NCBI GenBank assembly: GCA_021781705.1
Contig: JAJXWI010000017.1
Location: forward strand, 1 to 34,406
Direction of reading: 5' to 3'
Length of the DNA: 34,406 bases
From: a bacterium
Lineage (GTDB): Bacteria; Verrucomicrobiota; Lentisphaeria; Victivallales; GWF2-38-69
In this document: piece by piece, positions 1 through 8,804 of the stretch
How positions within the stretch are numbered: the first letter of the stretch is position 1
Layout of the letters: the number at the start of each line of letters is the position of its first letter
Notes under the pieces: generated by a model
The model's input: only the letters and a program-made list of their open reading frames with translations
What the model was told of the DNA's origin: nothing
Database searches by the model: none
Made by a program: the position numbers and the translations under genes

Positions 1-3000
1 CGAAGTTTCGCAATATCTAGTAAAGGCTGACGGTTCATAAAAATGGTCAAGCGTAACCGATCTGTTTTCAACATTCTCAGGTAAATGTGTTTGCCAAATG
101 TTGTGAATAGATTCATCATCATCCAGCACAATAATATGGGTGTTTGGAGAAATAATAATGGCGCTTTGGAACCAGTCAGGAGCTTCGGCTATAGGAAGTT
201 TGATAGTAAATGTAGTTCCTTCTCCTACTTTTGATTCAATATCATAAAAGCCATCCCATTTTTTGATATTTTGAATAGCACCAGAAATTCCTAAACCAAA
301 ACCTCCTTTTTTGCCAATGCTCACTCCGCCTTGTTTTATTTTTGGAAGAATATCTTCCGGAATCCCCCTGCCATTATCAATTATCTTTATAATTAAATCA
401 CTATCTTGTTTAGTTAAAACAATTCGAATAACCCCTTTTTTCTCAATGGCTTCGGAAGCATTATTGATCAGATTGGAGATCATTCTTTTAAATTTTTCAG
501 GCTCTAAATTAACGAAACAGCTACGAGTGTTATTGTCATGATCTAAGGCAATTTCTATCAATTTCTCCATTATTTGGATTCGTTTTTCCGATACAAGAGA
601 GTCCAAAAGGCTCGAAACTAACTCAGCCTTCATATCTTTTTTATCCATGTTTTCTGTAGTGTTTTCATTCTCTTTTACCTTGTACCTTCCCAGGAGATTA
701 TTGGCAATATCGCTAATGCGGCGAGTCGCGTTTCTTATCAGAATTCTTTTATGCTCAGGCAGCTCTTTCAAATCTTTTAACGCAGTGCTAAGCGCAGCTA
801 ATGGAGAGCGTATATCATGAGCCACCTGCGCTGTTATGTCAGCTATCATATGATTTCTTGTATAAATTGTCTTTTTTTTCAGCGACCTTATTCTTAGCAG
901 AAACACTCCTCCGACAATAAATAAAATAGCCAACTCTGCCGCCCCATTAAACCACAATGTCATCCAAAATGGAGGTTGTATTGTTATTTTAATGGAGATG
1001 CCTTCTTCATTCCACACGCCGTCATTGTTGGAGCCTTTTAGGCGGAGAGTGTACTTTCCAGGGTTAATGTTTGAGTATTGTCCGAAATTTTTTGTCCCGA
1101 TATACTTCCAATCCTTATCAAACCCTTCAAGCTTGTAGGCGTATTGGTTTTTTTCCGGGTTCGCGTAATCCAGTGCCGCAAAAGTGAACTCAAATGAATT
1201 ATCAGGCCAGGAAAGTTTTATATCGGTTGTTTTTTTAATTCCACTCTCATTGTAAGTACCTTCTTTAGATTTGAAGGATGACAAGACAATTGGCGGGACG
1301 AGGCGATTCGACTCAATCTTGTTCGCCTCTTCAGGATTGAACTTACAAAGACCCTGCGCTAATGTTGCAAACCACAAATCGCTATTCGAATCTTTCAGCA
1401 TGCTAGCTTCAATGTTGAAGTTATTGTCAGACAATCCATCACTTTTTGTCAGCAACTTAACGACTTTCAGCTTCTGTGTATCAAACTTTACTATTCCAGA
1501 ATCCGTACTTATCCATAGATGCCCATCATTATCTTCTAGAATGTGTTTTGTGGAATAGCTTGGGAATCCACACTCAGTACCATAATGTGTAAATTTTTCA
1601 GTTTGTCTATCAATCTTATTTAGCCCGCCACCGTCGGTTGTAATCCAAAAATTCCCTCTGCTATCAATGCACATAGATGCAACAATATTGTCACTGATAC
1701 TGTTTTTATCATGGGGATTGTGCTGATAGCAAACAACCTCCCCACTAGCCTTATTGAACTTGTTCAAACCACCACCACGAGTTCCTACCCATAAAAAATC
1801 GCCATCTTGTAAGATTCGCAGAAGAGTGTCGCTGCTAACACTGTTTTCCTCACAGGAGTGTCTATACTGCACGAATTCTCCTGTTGCCGTGTCTAGTTTA
1901 AATAAACCAGAAAAATACGTTGCAAACCATATTATGTTAGGATTTGAGCCGTCTTTTGTCAAGCTACGCGGAGTATCTGCAGAATATGGATTTTTGAATT
2001 TTTTTATAACCTGTCCTTTATCTGTATCAAACAAACAAATAAATCCATTGTCAACGCCTAACCAAATTTTATTTTTTGATTCTTCAATAATAGAGAATAC
2101 CGCAAGGCACGGCAGACTAAGTGGATCATTAGTGTTGGGTTTGAAATTTTTTATGTCATTTGTCTGGGGATCAAAACAGCACAAGCCGTTGTCAAAAGTT
2201 CCCATCCAAATTTTCTTGTCCACACCTTCGTATAAGCCAAACACTACATTAGAATTTATTCTTTTGGAAGCTTCAGAACTTCGTGAGTAAACGTCAATTG
2301 CCTTGTAACGACAAACACACTTATCAATTCCACCATAGTAGTCCACAGCCCAAATAGTGCTAGTTCTGTCTTTAAGAAAACTTTGTGTAGTATCGGAACT
2401 CAAACTTCTGATATCTTCGGGATTATATCCATATTTCTGAAATTGATTTAATTGGCAATTGTATATACTTATTCCTGATCCACCTACATAACAAATCCAC
2501 AGATTGTCAAGTTTGTCCACTAAAATACCGTAGATTTCGTTGTCTGCCAAACCATTTGTGTTTTTAGGATCGTGCCTGTAATGAGTGAATACGCCTAACT
2601 TTCTATCAAGCTTATCCATTCCAGTTCCTTTAGTCCCCACCCATAAATTGCCTTTGCTGTCTTCTGCAACTGCCGTGACAAAATTACTGCTGATGCTATT
2701 CAAGTTTTTTGGATCGTTCTTGTAAGAAATGAATTTATTTTTAAACTTGTCATAGCAATTCAGTCCATCTTCTGTTCCAATCCAAATCATATTCTTGCTG
2801 TCGATAAAAATTGTCCAAACATTATTATTGCTTAGGCTATTTAGATTGTTTGGGTCATTTTTATATTGAGTAAATTTGCTAGTTTTTTTATTGAATGAAT
2901 TTAGACCATCAGCTGTACCTATCCAAATTAACCCTTCGTTATCTTCAGTAATAATATTTGGAAGCCAATAAATTCTATTGCCGGTTAATGAATACGGGTT

Positions 3001-3444
3001 TCCTGATTCAGGTTTATATTTATTGTAAGAACCGTCAGTTTTGTTATACGAATACAATCCGTCATCCAGAACAAAGAACCATATTACACCTTCTCTATCA
3101 ACAAAAACAGCAGGAATAGCTTTCGTTGCGAGTTCATTCAAAGTCCCTTTCATTTGCTTTAATTCACGCCCGTCATAGCAAAGCAGACCTTTTCCCCAAG
3201 TGCCAATCCATAACAAGCCTTCTTTGTCCTGAACAATGCAGTTATTCCATACACCAGTGCTTAAAACTCTTTGGAACTGAAGATTTGAATTTGCATCTAC
3301 TTGATAATAAAGACCTAAAATGAATAACAGGCACAATGCTTTGAGTTTATTCGTTATTGTTTTTTTCATCTTTACTAAGGCTAACATCTGGAATTTAGTT
3401 GCCCAATAAATTTTAAGTGAAATTCGTAGTAGGTGACGTGACAT
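1..3444 (-). CDS. Hybrid sensor histidine kinase, two-component-propeller type (3' end beyond window)
   Basis: Partial gene of 1148 visible codons with no stop before the left edge. In order: signal peptide or membrane anchor (about 25-48); roughly 14 two-component-propeller repeats to about 730, recognisable by blades such as LWIGTWGKG and IWIGTEDGL joined by linkers like YKNDPNNLNSLSNN, enough for two seven-bladed propellers; a Y_Y_Y domain (about 735-810); one transmembrane helix (about 822-846); a HisKA H-box AHDIRSPLAAL (His near 876); an HATPase with N-box NLINNASEAI, G1 DNGRGIP and G2 GGFGLG; then the start of a receiver domain (IIVLDDDESIHNIW). Periplasmic ligand sensing with cytoplasmic phosphorelay is expected from the architecture. 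The start at 3444 has AGGAG 8 nt upstream; a later ATG at 3369 would begin directly at the signal peptide. It is divergent from an ACS-family transporter, so the ligand may be a sugar acid, which is inference. Confidence 0.93.
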   Translation of the reverse strand, partial: MSRHLLRISLKIYWATKFQMLALVKMKKTITNKLKALCLLFILGLYYQVDANSNLQFQRVLSTGVWNNCIVQDKEGLLWIGTWGKGLLCYDGRELKQMKGTLNELATKAIPAVFVDREGVIWFFVLDDGLYSYNKTDGSYNKYKPESGNPYSLTGNRIYWLPNIITEDNEGLIWIGTADGLNSFNKKTSKFTQYKNDPNNLNSLSNNNVWTIFIDSKNMIWIGTEDGLNCYDKFKNKFISYKNDPKNLNSISSNFVTAVAEDSKGNLWVGTKGTGMDKLDRKLGVFTHYRHDPKNTNGLADNEIYGILVDKLDNLWICYVGGSGISIYNCQLNQFQKYGYNPEDIRSLSSDTTQSFLKDRTSTIWAVDYYGGIDKCVCRYKAIDVYSRSSEASKRINSNVVFGLYEGVDKKIWMGTFDNGLCCFDPQTNDIKNFKPNTNDPLSLPCLAVFSIIEESKNKIWLGVDNGFICLFDTDKGQVIKKFKNPYSADTPRSLTKDGSNPNIIWFATYFSGLFKLDTATGEFVQYRHSCEENSVSSDTLLRILQDGDFLWVGTRGGGLNKFNKASGEVVCYQHNPHDKNSISDNIVASMCIDSRGNFWITTDGGGLNKIDRQTEKFTHYGTECGFPSYSTKHILEDNDGHLWISTDSGIVKFDTQKLKVVKLLTKSDGLSDNNFNIEASMLKDSNSDLWFATLAQGLCKFNPEEANKIESNRLVPPIVLSSFKSKEGTYNESGIKKTTDIKLSWPDNSFEFTFAALDYANPEKNQYAYKLEGFDKDWKYIGTKNFGQYSNINPGKYTLRLKGSNNDGVWNEEGISIKITIQPPFWMTLWFNGAAELAILFIVGGVFLLRIRSLKKKTIYTRNHMIADITAQVAHDIRSPLAALSTALKDLKELPEHKRILIRNATRRISDIANNLLGRYKVKENENTTENMDKKDMKAELVSSLLDSLVSEKRIQIMEKLIEIALDHDNNTRSCFVNLEPEKFKRMISNLINNASEAIEKKGVIRIVLTKQDSDLIIKIIDNGRGIPEDILPKIKQGGVSIGKKGGFGLGISGAIQNIKKWDGFYDIESKVGEGTTFTIKLPIAEAPDWFQSAIIISPNTHIIVLDDDESIHNIWQTHLPENVENRSVTLDHFYEPSAFTRYCETS

Positions 3445-3795
3445 TTTTAGAACTCCTAACTTATTTTTACATTAGGAGCATTATTAAAATTGAAAATTGA
3501 AATTAGAACTAACGCTACAAGTCTGCTTTTCATAAGAAATGTCCTCTTTGCTTTTTATATAAATTCAAGATTAGTTAAATAACTCGGAGACTGCCGCAAA
3601 ATATATGAACCGTGTATAAAATTCAAGTATTGCTGTTTGTAGAAAAACATAAATTTTCAGTTGTTTTAATAGGGATTATTTATTTAAAAAAATATTCCCT
3701 AATCACCTTGTTTTCTCTCAAAATTTGAATACTTTTCGTTAATCTAAAAACTTTACAAAAATTCACTCGCTTTTAGTATAAATGGAGATTGTAAG
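3445..3795. other. Divergent intergenic region between sensor kinase and MFS transporter
   Basis: About 350 bases with no convincing ORF. It must hold the promoters for both divergent genes. I see the ribosome binding site of each gene at its ends and an imperfect inverted repeat at 3671-3700 (listed separately). No clear -35/-10 pair stands out in such AT-rich DNA. Confidence 0.6.
3671..3700. promoter_or_regulatory. Imperfect inverted repeat upstream of MFS gene, possible operator
   Basis: Two 11-base arms, AGGGATTATTT and AAATATTCCCT, complementary except at one position and separated by 8 bases. The site lies about 95 bases before the transporter start in a divergent promoter region, where a regulator could bind. 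No T-run follows immediately, so a terminator is less likely. The function is inference only. Confidence 0.3.
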
Positions 3796-5070
3796 ATGCT
3801 TACACTGGCTACGGAAAACAGAGTATCATGGTATAAAGATTACAGATGGATGATTGTTTTTATAATGCTGTTGGGAGCTATAATAAACTATCTTGACAGA
3901 GTTAATCTAAGCATGGCTAATACTACCATAAGAGCAGAGTTTGGGCTGACAGATATTCAGGTAGGATTTTTGCTGTCAGCTTTTATGTGGCCGTATGCCC
4001 TGGCAAATCTTCCCGCAGGAAGACTGATTGATAAGTTCGGAATAAATAAAATATTTATTTGGTCTCTCATGCTTTGGTCAATGGCAACGCTTGCCGGCGG
4101 CTTTGCTTTGGGATTTTTTACCATGTACATTACCAGACTCATACTCGGGATTGCTGAAGCACCATTTTTCATTATAGGCGGAAATATAACACAGCGTTAT
4201 TTTAGCCCAAATGAACGCGGAACTGCCTCTTCTATAATTAATTTAGGACCAAAGATAGCCAATGGCTTTGCTCCTCCATTATTAACATTTTTAATTATTT
4301 ATCTTGGCTGGCGCGGCATGTTTATTGTATTAGGCATCTTGGGATTACTCATTGTTTTACTTTGGGTAAAATATTATCAGAAAGATGATGAAAAATATGT
4401 TATTACTGAATATAAAGTGGGAAACAGAGAACAAATCAATAACTTCCTCATCCCTGAACTTATATTCAAACATCCTACGGCATGGTGGTTTAATCTTGGA
4501 AATATGGGTTCTTCCTATATTTTCTGGCTCTATTTTACCTGGCTGCCAACCTATCTGATAGAGGAAAAGCACCTAAGTCTTAAAAGCGCAGGGTGGGCCA
4601 TGGCAATTCCTTTCATCGCCGGAGCTATAGCTGTGCCGATAGGCGGATACATATCTGATGTTTTTATTAAAAGAGGTATGAATGCTATAAGGGCAAGAGT
4701 TATTCCTGCCATCGGAGGGTGTCTAATTGCCGGAATTACTGTGATTCCTGTAAATTATGTGAGCAGTTTAACCACAGTAGAAATACTTCTTACAATCAGT
4801 ACATTTGCTGTTTCCTCTCGTGTTGGTGTTCTCTGGGCGCTTGTTGGTGATGTTTCACCTAAAGAAGCTGTAGGAACATTTGGCGGAATACAAAACTTTG
4901 CAAATTTTGTAGGAGGTACTCTGGCTCCCATATGTACAGGAATAATCCTTCAATACACAAGTAATTATAATATAGTTTTTATAGTGAGCGGAGTTCTCTG
5001 CATATTAAGCTCATTTTGTTATGCAATGATAAGAAGGCCAATATTAACTGAAGAAATAGCTTTTAGGTAA
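3796..5070 (+). CDS. MFS transporter, anion:cation symporter (ACS) family
   Basis: A 424-residue inner-membrane permease with 12 predicted helices. Helix 1 ends in INYLDRVNLSMA, the signature of the ACS family (TC 2.A.1.14) that includes glucarate/galactarate, hexuronate, galactonate and phthalate permeases. The loop 2-3 motif is present as GRLIDKFG. The length is normal. The start has GGAG 8 nt upstream. Members take up organic anions with protons; the exact substrate cannot be read from the sequence, but sugar acids are commonest. It stands alone, divergent from the propeller sensor kinase and followed by a convergent small gene. No catabolic genes adjoin, so its pathway is unknown. Confidence 0.9.
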   Translation: MLTLATENRVSWYKDYRWMIVFIMLLGAIINYLDRVNLSMANTTIRAEFGLTDIQVGFLLSAFMWPYALANLPAGRLIDKFGINKIFIWSLMLWSMATLAGGFALGFFTMYITRLILGIAEAPFFIIGGNITQRYFSPNERGTASSIINLGPKIANGFAPPLLTFLIIYLGWRGMFIVLGILGLLIVLLWVKYYQKDDEKYVITEYKVGNREQINNFLIPELIFKHPTAWWFNLGNMGSSYIFWLYFTWLPTYLIEEKHLSLKSAGWAMAIPFIAGAIAVPIGGYISDVFIKRGMNAIRARVIPAIGGCLIAGITVIPVNYVSSLTTVEILLTISTFAVSSRVGVLWALVGDVSPKEAVGTFGGIQNFANFVGGTLAPICTGIILQYTSNYNIVFIVSGVLCILSSFCYAMIRRPILTEEIAFR

Positions 5071-5118
5071 GCATAGCCATTTGAATCGTAATTTTCTCTA
5101 TTGGTATATGTATGAATT

Positions 5119-5256
5119 TCACTTTTTATCTTTGCATTGGCTGTTCTTGCACCCGCTGCATGGTGAATTTTTATTCCTTAAACCTTTTATAATAATTTTT
5201 ACAATGTAAATGAAGGACAACAGGATTATTAACCCGACTATTATGTTCCCAACCAT
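5119..5256 (-). CDS. FeoB-associated-like Cys-rich single-pass membrane protein (45 aa)
   Basis: A short ORF of 45 residues preceded by a strong site, CAGGAGGGAAATAAA, ahead of its ATG. Residues 3-24 form one hydrophobic helix, followed by a basic stretch and a Cys tail PCSGCKNSQC (Cys33, 36, 41), ending in Lys. Short N-terminal helix plus CxxC-x4-C tail matches the FeoB-associated Cys-rich membrane protein family, usually encoded beside feoB and thought to assist ferrous iron uptake. No feoA or feoB lies in this window, so it is either an orphan or a look-alike. It is convergent with the MFS gene and just downstream of the ART-like secreted protein gene. Confidence 0.7.
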   Translation of the reverse strand: MVGNIIVGLIILLSFIYIVKIIIKGLRNKNSPCSGCKNSQCKDKK

Positions 5257-5328
5257 TTTATTTCCCTCCTGTCTGAAAGCTTCGTAAAAGATGTTATGGT
5301 TATTATGTTTTTCTAAAAATATAAAAAC

Positions 5329-6543
5329 CTATTCTAAAAGCGAAATATCCTTAACTTCTATATTGTCACAGTCAAGATAAAGGCTGTGGTCGTGAATCCA
5401 CCTTTTTATGACTTCTATTTTATCCACAGGAACATAAATAATACCTATCCCATTTTCACCAAAAGGCACTTCTCCTGTTATTGCAAATTCTTCAAATAAT
5501 CTAAAGCCACCCATGCCCCATATTCCTTCTCTGTTTGTATGTGCGCATAACACGACAGAAAATGATTCCTCCGATGTCAGGGATTTTTTGATATCTTCAC
5601 ATACTCCCCAATCTGGAGCTTTAAAAGCTATTTTTAGTAGGTCTTTGATTCGGTTAACCCTTTGCGTTTTTAACTCAATTCTTTTCAGAAAAAGAGTTTT
5701 AATGTTTCTTACATGTTCAGCCACTTCATCTTTGTTCTCTAACATATTATTATCTAAAAGATAGAAGGCACATTTTAGTAAATCTTTAGCTTGCTCATCT
5801 GTATCGCCACGAGTATTAGCCCAAAACTGAACTTTATAAGCGTCGTCTTGAAACTGCAACAAAAAATGAGAGTAAATTTCCTCAGAAATGTTTACTTTAA
5901 GTATTTCCAAAGCTTCCTCAAATGTTTTCGGAGAGCTATTCTTATTGTAATGGGAAGACCATTCACATGCAGGTTCTATTATGTCTGATTCTGAAATAGA
6001 AGTTTCCATTAATTTCAAAAACTCTTCTTCTCTACTTATTTCAAGCAACCCGTCTATGGAATCTTGGAATTTTTTAATATCTTCTGACCTAACAAACAAA
6101 AAATCATTGTATTTTTCAGGACACAGTTGCCTATACTGTATTAACCGCAATGAACAACAAGTAAGGTTTTCAAAATGTTTTTCTCCTCCCATCTCTGCTA
6201 GAATTCTGTTCGGGTTAAATGCCATAACTGATTCTACAACACTCTTTTCTTTTATTCTTTCGCTATGACCTACTGCCGTACAAACATACCTCTCTGTCGA
6301 AAAAGAAATATTACACTCATCAATGCCATTTTTCCCTATCCCGTCGCCTAATTCTCCTGACAATGGAGCTATCTCGTATCTGAAGATTAATTCTCCGCTA
6401 GGCGCTAATTTATAATTTGTATGGGGTAATAAAGCAAATATTAGACTATTTGTACCATGATATAGCCGTTTAAACTCCCCAGCAAACAAAGAGGTTGCCA
6501 TAATTCCAAAAATGATGATACTAAGTAATACTGACTTTTTCAT
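5329..6543 (-). CDS. Secreted protein with ADP-ribosyltransferase-like N-terminal motif
   Basis: 404 residues with a clear signal peptide (1-21, ending SLFA). Right after it comes RLYHGTNS and, at about 82-92, a FSTERYVCTAV segment. A YHGT motif followed some 50-60 residues later by an S-T segment resembles the His and Tyr/Ser regions of PARP-like and KptA-like ADP-ribosyltransferase folds. The rest (about 150-404) is helical, Glu/Lys-rich and unrecognised, ending in a beta-rich part. The start has GGGAGAAAG upstream. The neighbour upstream is a secreted patatin on the same strand, 128 bases away. The ART assignment is inference from two short motifs; no catalytic Glu was confidently placed. 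Confidence 0.75.
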   Translation of the reverse strand: MKKSVLLSIIIFGIMATSLFAGEFKRLYHGTNSLIFALLPHTNYKLAPSGELIFRYEIAPLSGELGDGIGKNGIDECNISFSTERYVCTAVGHSERIKEKSVVESVMAFNPNRILAEMGGEKHFENLTCCSLRLIQYRQLCPEKYNDFLFVRSEDIKKFQDSIDGLLEISREEEFLKLMETSISESDIIEPACEWSSHYNKNSSPKTFEEALEILKVNISEEIYSHFLLQFQDDAYKVQFWANTRGDTDEQAKDLLKCAFYLLDNNMLENKDEVAEHVRNIKTLFLKRIELKTQRVNRIKDLLKIAFKAPDWGVCEDIKKSLTSEESFSVVLCAHTNREGIWGMGGFRLFEEFAITGEVPFGENGIGIIYVPVDKIEVIKRWIHDHSLYLDCDNIEVKDISLLE

Positions 6544-6671
6544 AACTTTCTCCCAAAAATAATACCAGATTGCCTCGTCTATACTCCTTGTTCCTCTCTA
6601 AAACGACAATGGAATACTATAATACGAAACCATGGGTATGTACCAGCATTTTGAATTTTAAATTGAATTGG

Positions 6672-7766
6672 TCACTCGAAATATTCTTTTGTAGAAAGAT
6701 ATCCCTGATTAATTGCCTCATCTCTTTCAGCAGGTGTCATATCAAACGATAAAGTTCCAACACTTTTTGTATCAATGAATATAGTTCTGTCTTCATTAGC
6801 AATAATTCTTGGACCAATATTATCCGTCAATAATGACATACAAGCGCTAGTATAGTTGCCTATATGACGAATTTCTTTTCTAGGAGGGTTGAAATAGGCA
6901 TCCTTTGGGGAAAGAACAAATCCCAGGCTCTTTGCACCCATTTTATCAAAATACTCTATAGGATAATTATATGTAGTACCACCATCCACCAGTACATCAT
7001 ATGCTTCTTCGAAATTCTTAATGGCTTCTCCATTCTTATCAACCTTGAGAGGCATGAATATAAAGGGTATCGCCATTGAAGCGCGAATAGCACTTACTAC
7101 ATCCATGTTTGGAGTCGTGGAAAAAGATAGAACAGCTGTTTTGTTATATGCCATACTACACGCTACAACGTATAAGTCTTTACTTTTTACCTTACTGTTT
7201 TCAGGAATTCTTGCCTCTACTCTCCCTTTAATTTGTGCAAAAGTAATATATCCATCGTCGGTAAATCCCTGTTTTTTCAATATGCCTCTCAACAAGTTTT
7301 CGATAGCATCTCCTTTTGTCAAACCCCAAAATGCGGCTAAATCGCCAATTGCTTTCAGATAATTGACATCTTTCCATATCAGATGAAAGTCCTTCATTAT
7401 TTTCAATAAAGGTATATCCGAGTCCACTAAAGAAGGCCAATCAATGTTTTTGATAATTTCATCCGCCTCTTCTGAAGAAATGCCAAGGTAACATATGAAA
7501 GCAAAAATAGAACCTGCCGAAGATCCTGCAAAACGAGACACATTTTCCAATTTTCCTGCCTCCTCAAGATATCGCAGTGTCCCCGCGTATGCTACACCTT
7601 TTGCTCCCCCTCCAGAAAGAACTATTGTATCGGGATCAAAAACTTTATTCTCAAGCAATAGATTTTCTCTCAGCGGAATATCAAGATATTCTGGATAACC
7701 GGAAAGTGAAATTGCAAAACAACATAAACTGATAGCAACTATAGTTCCGACGGAAAACTTTTTCAT
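6672..7766 (-). CDS. Patatin-like phospholipase, exported
   Basis: 364 residues. Residues 1-23 look like a signal peptide. The patatin domain (about 47-290) carries every hallmark: oxyanion-hole glycine motif LSGGGAKGVAYAG, nucleophile elbow GSSAGS (the serine between Ser and Ala) and the catalytic Asp in VDGGTTYNYP. Such Ser-Asp dyad enzymes hydrolyse phospholipid acyl chains. The signal peptide suggests it acts in the periplasm, the outer membrane or outside the cell. The last 60 residues resemble the usual patatin tail. AAAGAG lies a few bases before the start. The downstream neighbour is also exported, which makes a two-gene secreted pair. Confidence 0.9.
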   Translation of the reverse strand: MKKFSVGTIVAISLCCFAISLSGYPEYLDIPLRENLLLENKVFDPDTIVLSGGGAKGVAYAGTLRYLEEAGKLENVSRFAGSSAGSIFAFICYLGISSEEADEIIKNIDWPSLVDSDIPLLKIMKDFHLIWKDVNYLKAIGDLAAFWGLTKGDAIENLLRGILKKQGFTDDGYITFAQIKGRVEARIPENSKVKSKDLYVVACSMAYNKTAVLSFSTTPNMDVVSAIRASMAIPFIFMPLKVDKNGEAIKNFEEAYDVLVDGGTTYNYPIEYFDKMGAKSLGFVLSPKDAYFNPPRKEIRHIGNYTSACMSLLTDNIGPRIIANEDRTIFIDTKSVGTLSFDMTPAERDEAINQGYLSTKEYFE

Positions 7767-7816
7767 AGCAACTCTTTGTTGAGTTAATTAATTTTGGTTG
7801 AATTTTTATGCCGTTA

Positions 7817-8755
7817 TTAAGATAAATACTTTTTAAAATCTTCGGGAATTGGACTCTCTATTTCAATTAATTTTCCTGTTGAGGGATGAGGGAAGCCAAT
7901 ATGCCAGGCATGAAGCATCTGTCTTGGTGCTTCTATGGACTGTTTCCCCCCATAAAGCTTATCTCCAAGCACCGGACATTTTTTGTAGGCAAGATGAACC
8001 CTTATCTGATGGGTTCTGCCTGTGAGGATTTCTACATCAAGCAAACTAAGATCTATTCCCTCAAATTCCCACTTCTTTACAAATCTATATATCGTAACAG
8101 CTTTTTTGCCATTCCATTTTAGAACAGCCATTTTCTGTCTGTTAATATGATGCCTGCCGATAAGAGTAGTTATCTTTTCTTCATTTTTTGGAGGAACTCC
8201 GTAAGTTAGGGCCTTGTAAATTTTCTTTATTCTTCTTGACGCAAAACTTTCCGCAAGTTTCATCCGACTTTTGATGTTTTTTGCAACAACGAGACAGCCC
8301 GAAGTTTCCTTGTCAAGTCTGTGAACTATTCCAGGCCGCGCCGAGGATAGTTCACTGGGTTCATCTTCAAGAACGGAACCAAGGAAAGAGCTGTCCCTGC
8401 CGACAAGCGCGTTAACAACCGTTCCTGTCCAATTTCCAGCGGCCGGATGGACAACAATTCCTGCAGGCTTGTCAATCACTAATAGGTCATCATCTTCGAA
8501 AAGTATGTCGAATTTAAACTCTTCAGGGTCAGGAATTGTGAATACTTTTTCTTCCGGCCACGTAATTTCTATGTCTGCACCATTAAAAACTTGAGTTTTT
8601 GCAGAAACTGCAATTCCGTTGAGCTTAACTTTGCCGTTCTTTATTAGATTCTGGAAGAAGGTTCTCGAATAATCGTGAAAAACAGAAGGTAAATATTTAT
8701 CCAGCCGTTCAGAAACGGAAGATTCAACTTTTATTTTCGATACGGGATGGTTCAT
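7817..8755 (-). CDS. rluD: RluA-family ribosomal large subunit pseudouridine synthase (RluD-like)
   Basis: 312 residues from the ATG at 8755. An N-terminal S4 RNA-binding domain (about 8-65, ERLDKYLPSVF) is followed by the synthase domain with the catalytic motif HRLDKETSG (Asp catalytic), the GRTHQIRVHL motif and the C-terminal LHAWHIGFPHP stretch. It isomerises uridine in 23S rRNA; RluD-type enzymes modify the helix 69 region, but RluA or RluC specificity cannot be excluded. The frame is open further to a TTG at 8851, but that extension overlaps dedA and only translates a period-7 repeat (8749-8797), so I prefer 8755. No good ribosome binding site is visible because the repeat occupies that position. 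Confidence 0.9.
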   Translation of the reverse strand: MNHPVSKIKVESSVSERLDKYLPSVFHDYSRTFFQNLIKNGKVKLNGIAVSAKTQVFNGADIEITWPEEKVFTIPDPEEFKFDILFEDDDLLVIDKPAGIVVHPAAGNWTGTVVNALVGRDSSFLGSVLEDEPSELSSARPGIVHRLDKETSGCLVVAKNIKSRMKLAESFASRRIKKIYKALTYGVPPKNEEKITTLIGRHHINRQKMAVLKWNGKKAVTIYRFVKKWEFEGIDLSLLDVEILTGRTHQIRVHLAYKKCPVLGDKLYGGKQSIEAPRQMLHAWHIGFPHPSTGKLIEIESPIPEDFKKYLS

Positions 8756-8797
8756 GGTTCGTTGTTCATGGTTAGTGGTTCGTTGTTGGTAGTTGGT
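8749..8797. repeat. Period-7 tandem repeat, 7 units, at the start of the RluA gene
   Basis: Seven consecutive heptamers on the plus strand: GGTTCAT, GGTTCGT, TGTTCAT, GGTTAGT, GGTTCGT, TGTTGGT, AGTTGGT. On the minus strand they share an AAC core every 7 bases. The array fills the gap between dedA and the RluA gene, and its last unit contains the ATG of the latter. Similar arrays occur at 12142-12176 and 24442-24504. Confidence 0.85.
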
Positions 8798-8804
8798 AGC
8801 CTTC

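Noticed and set aside
3770-3782. TATAAA-like -10 element just before the MFS gene
   Set aside because: It is too close to the start: transcription would begin after the ribosome binding site.
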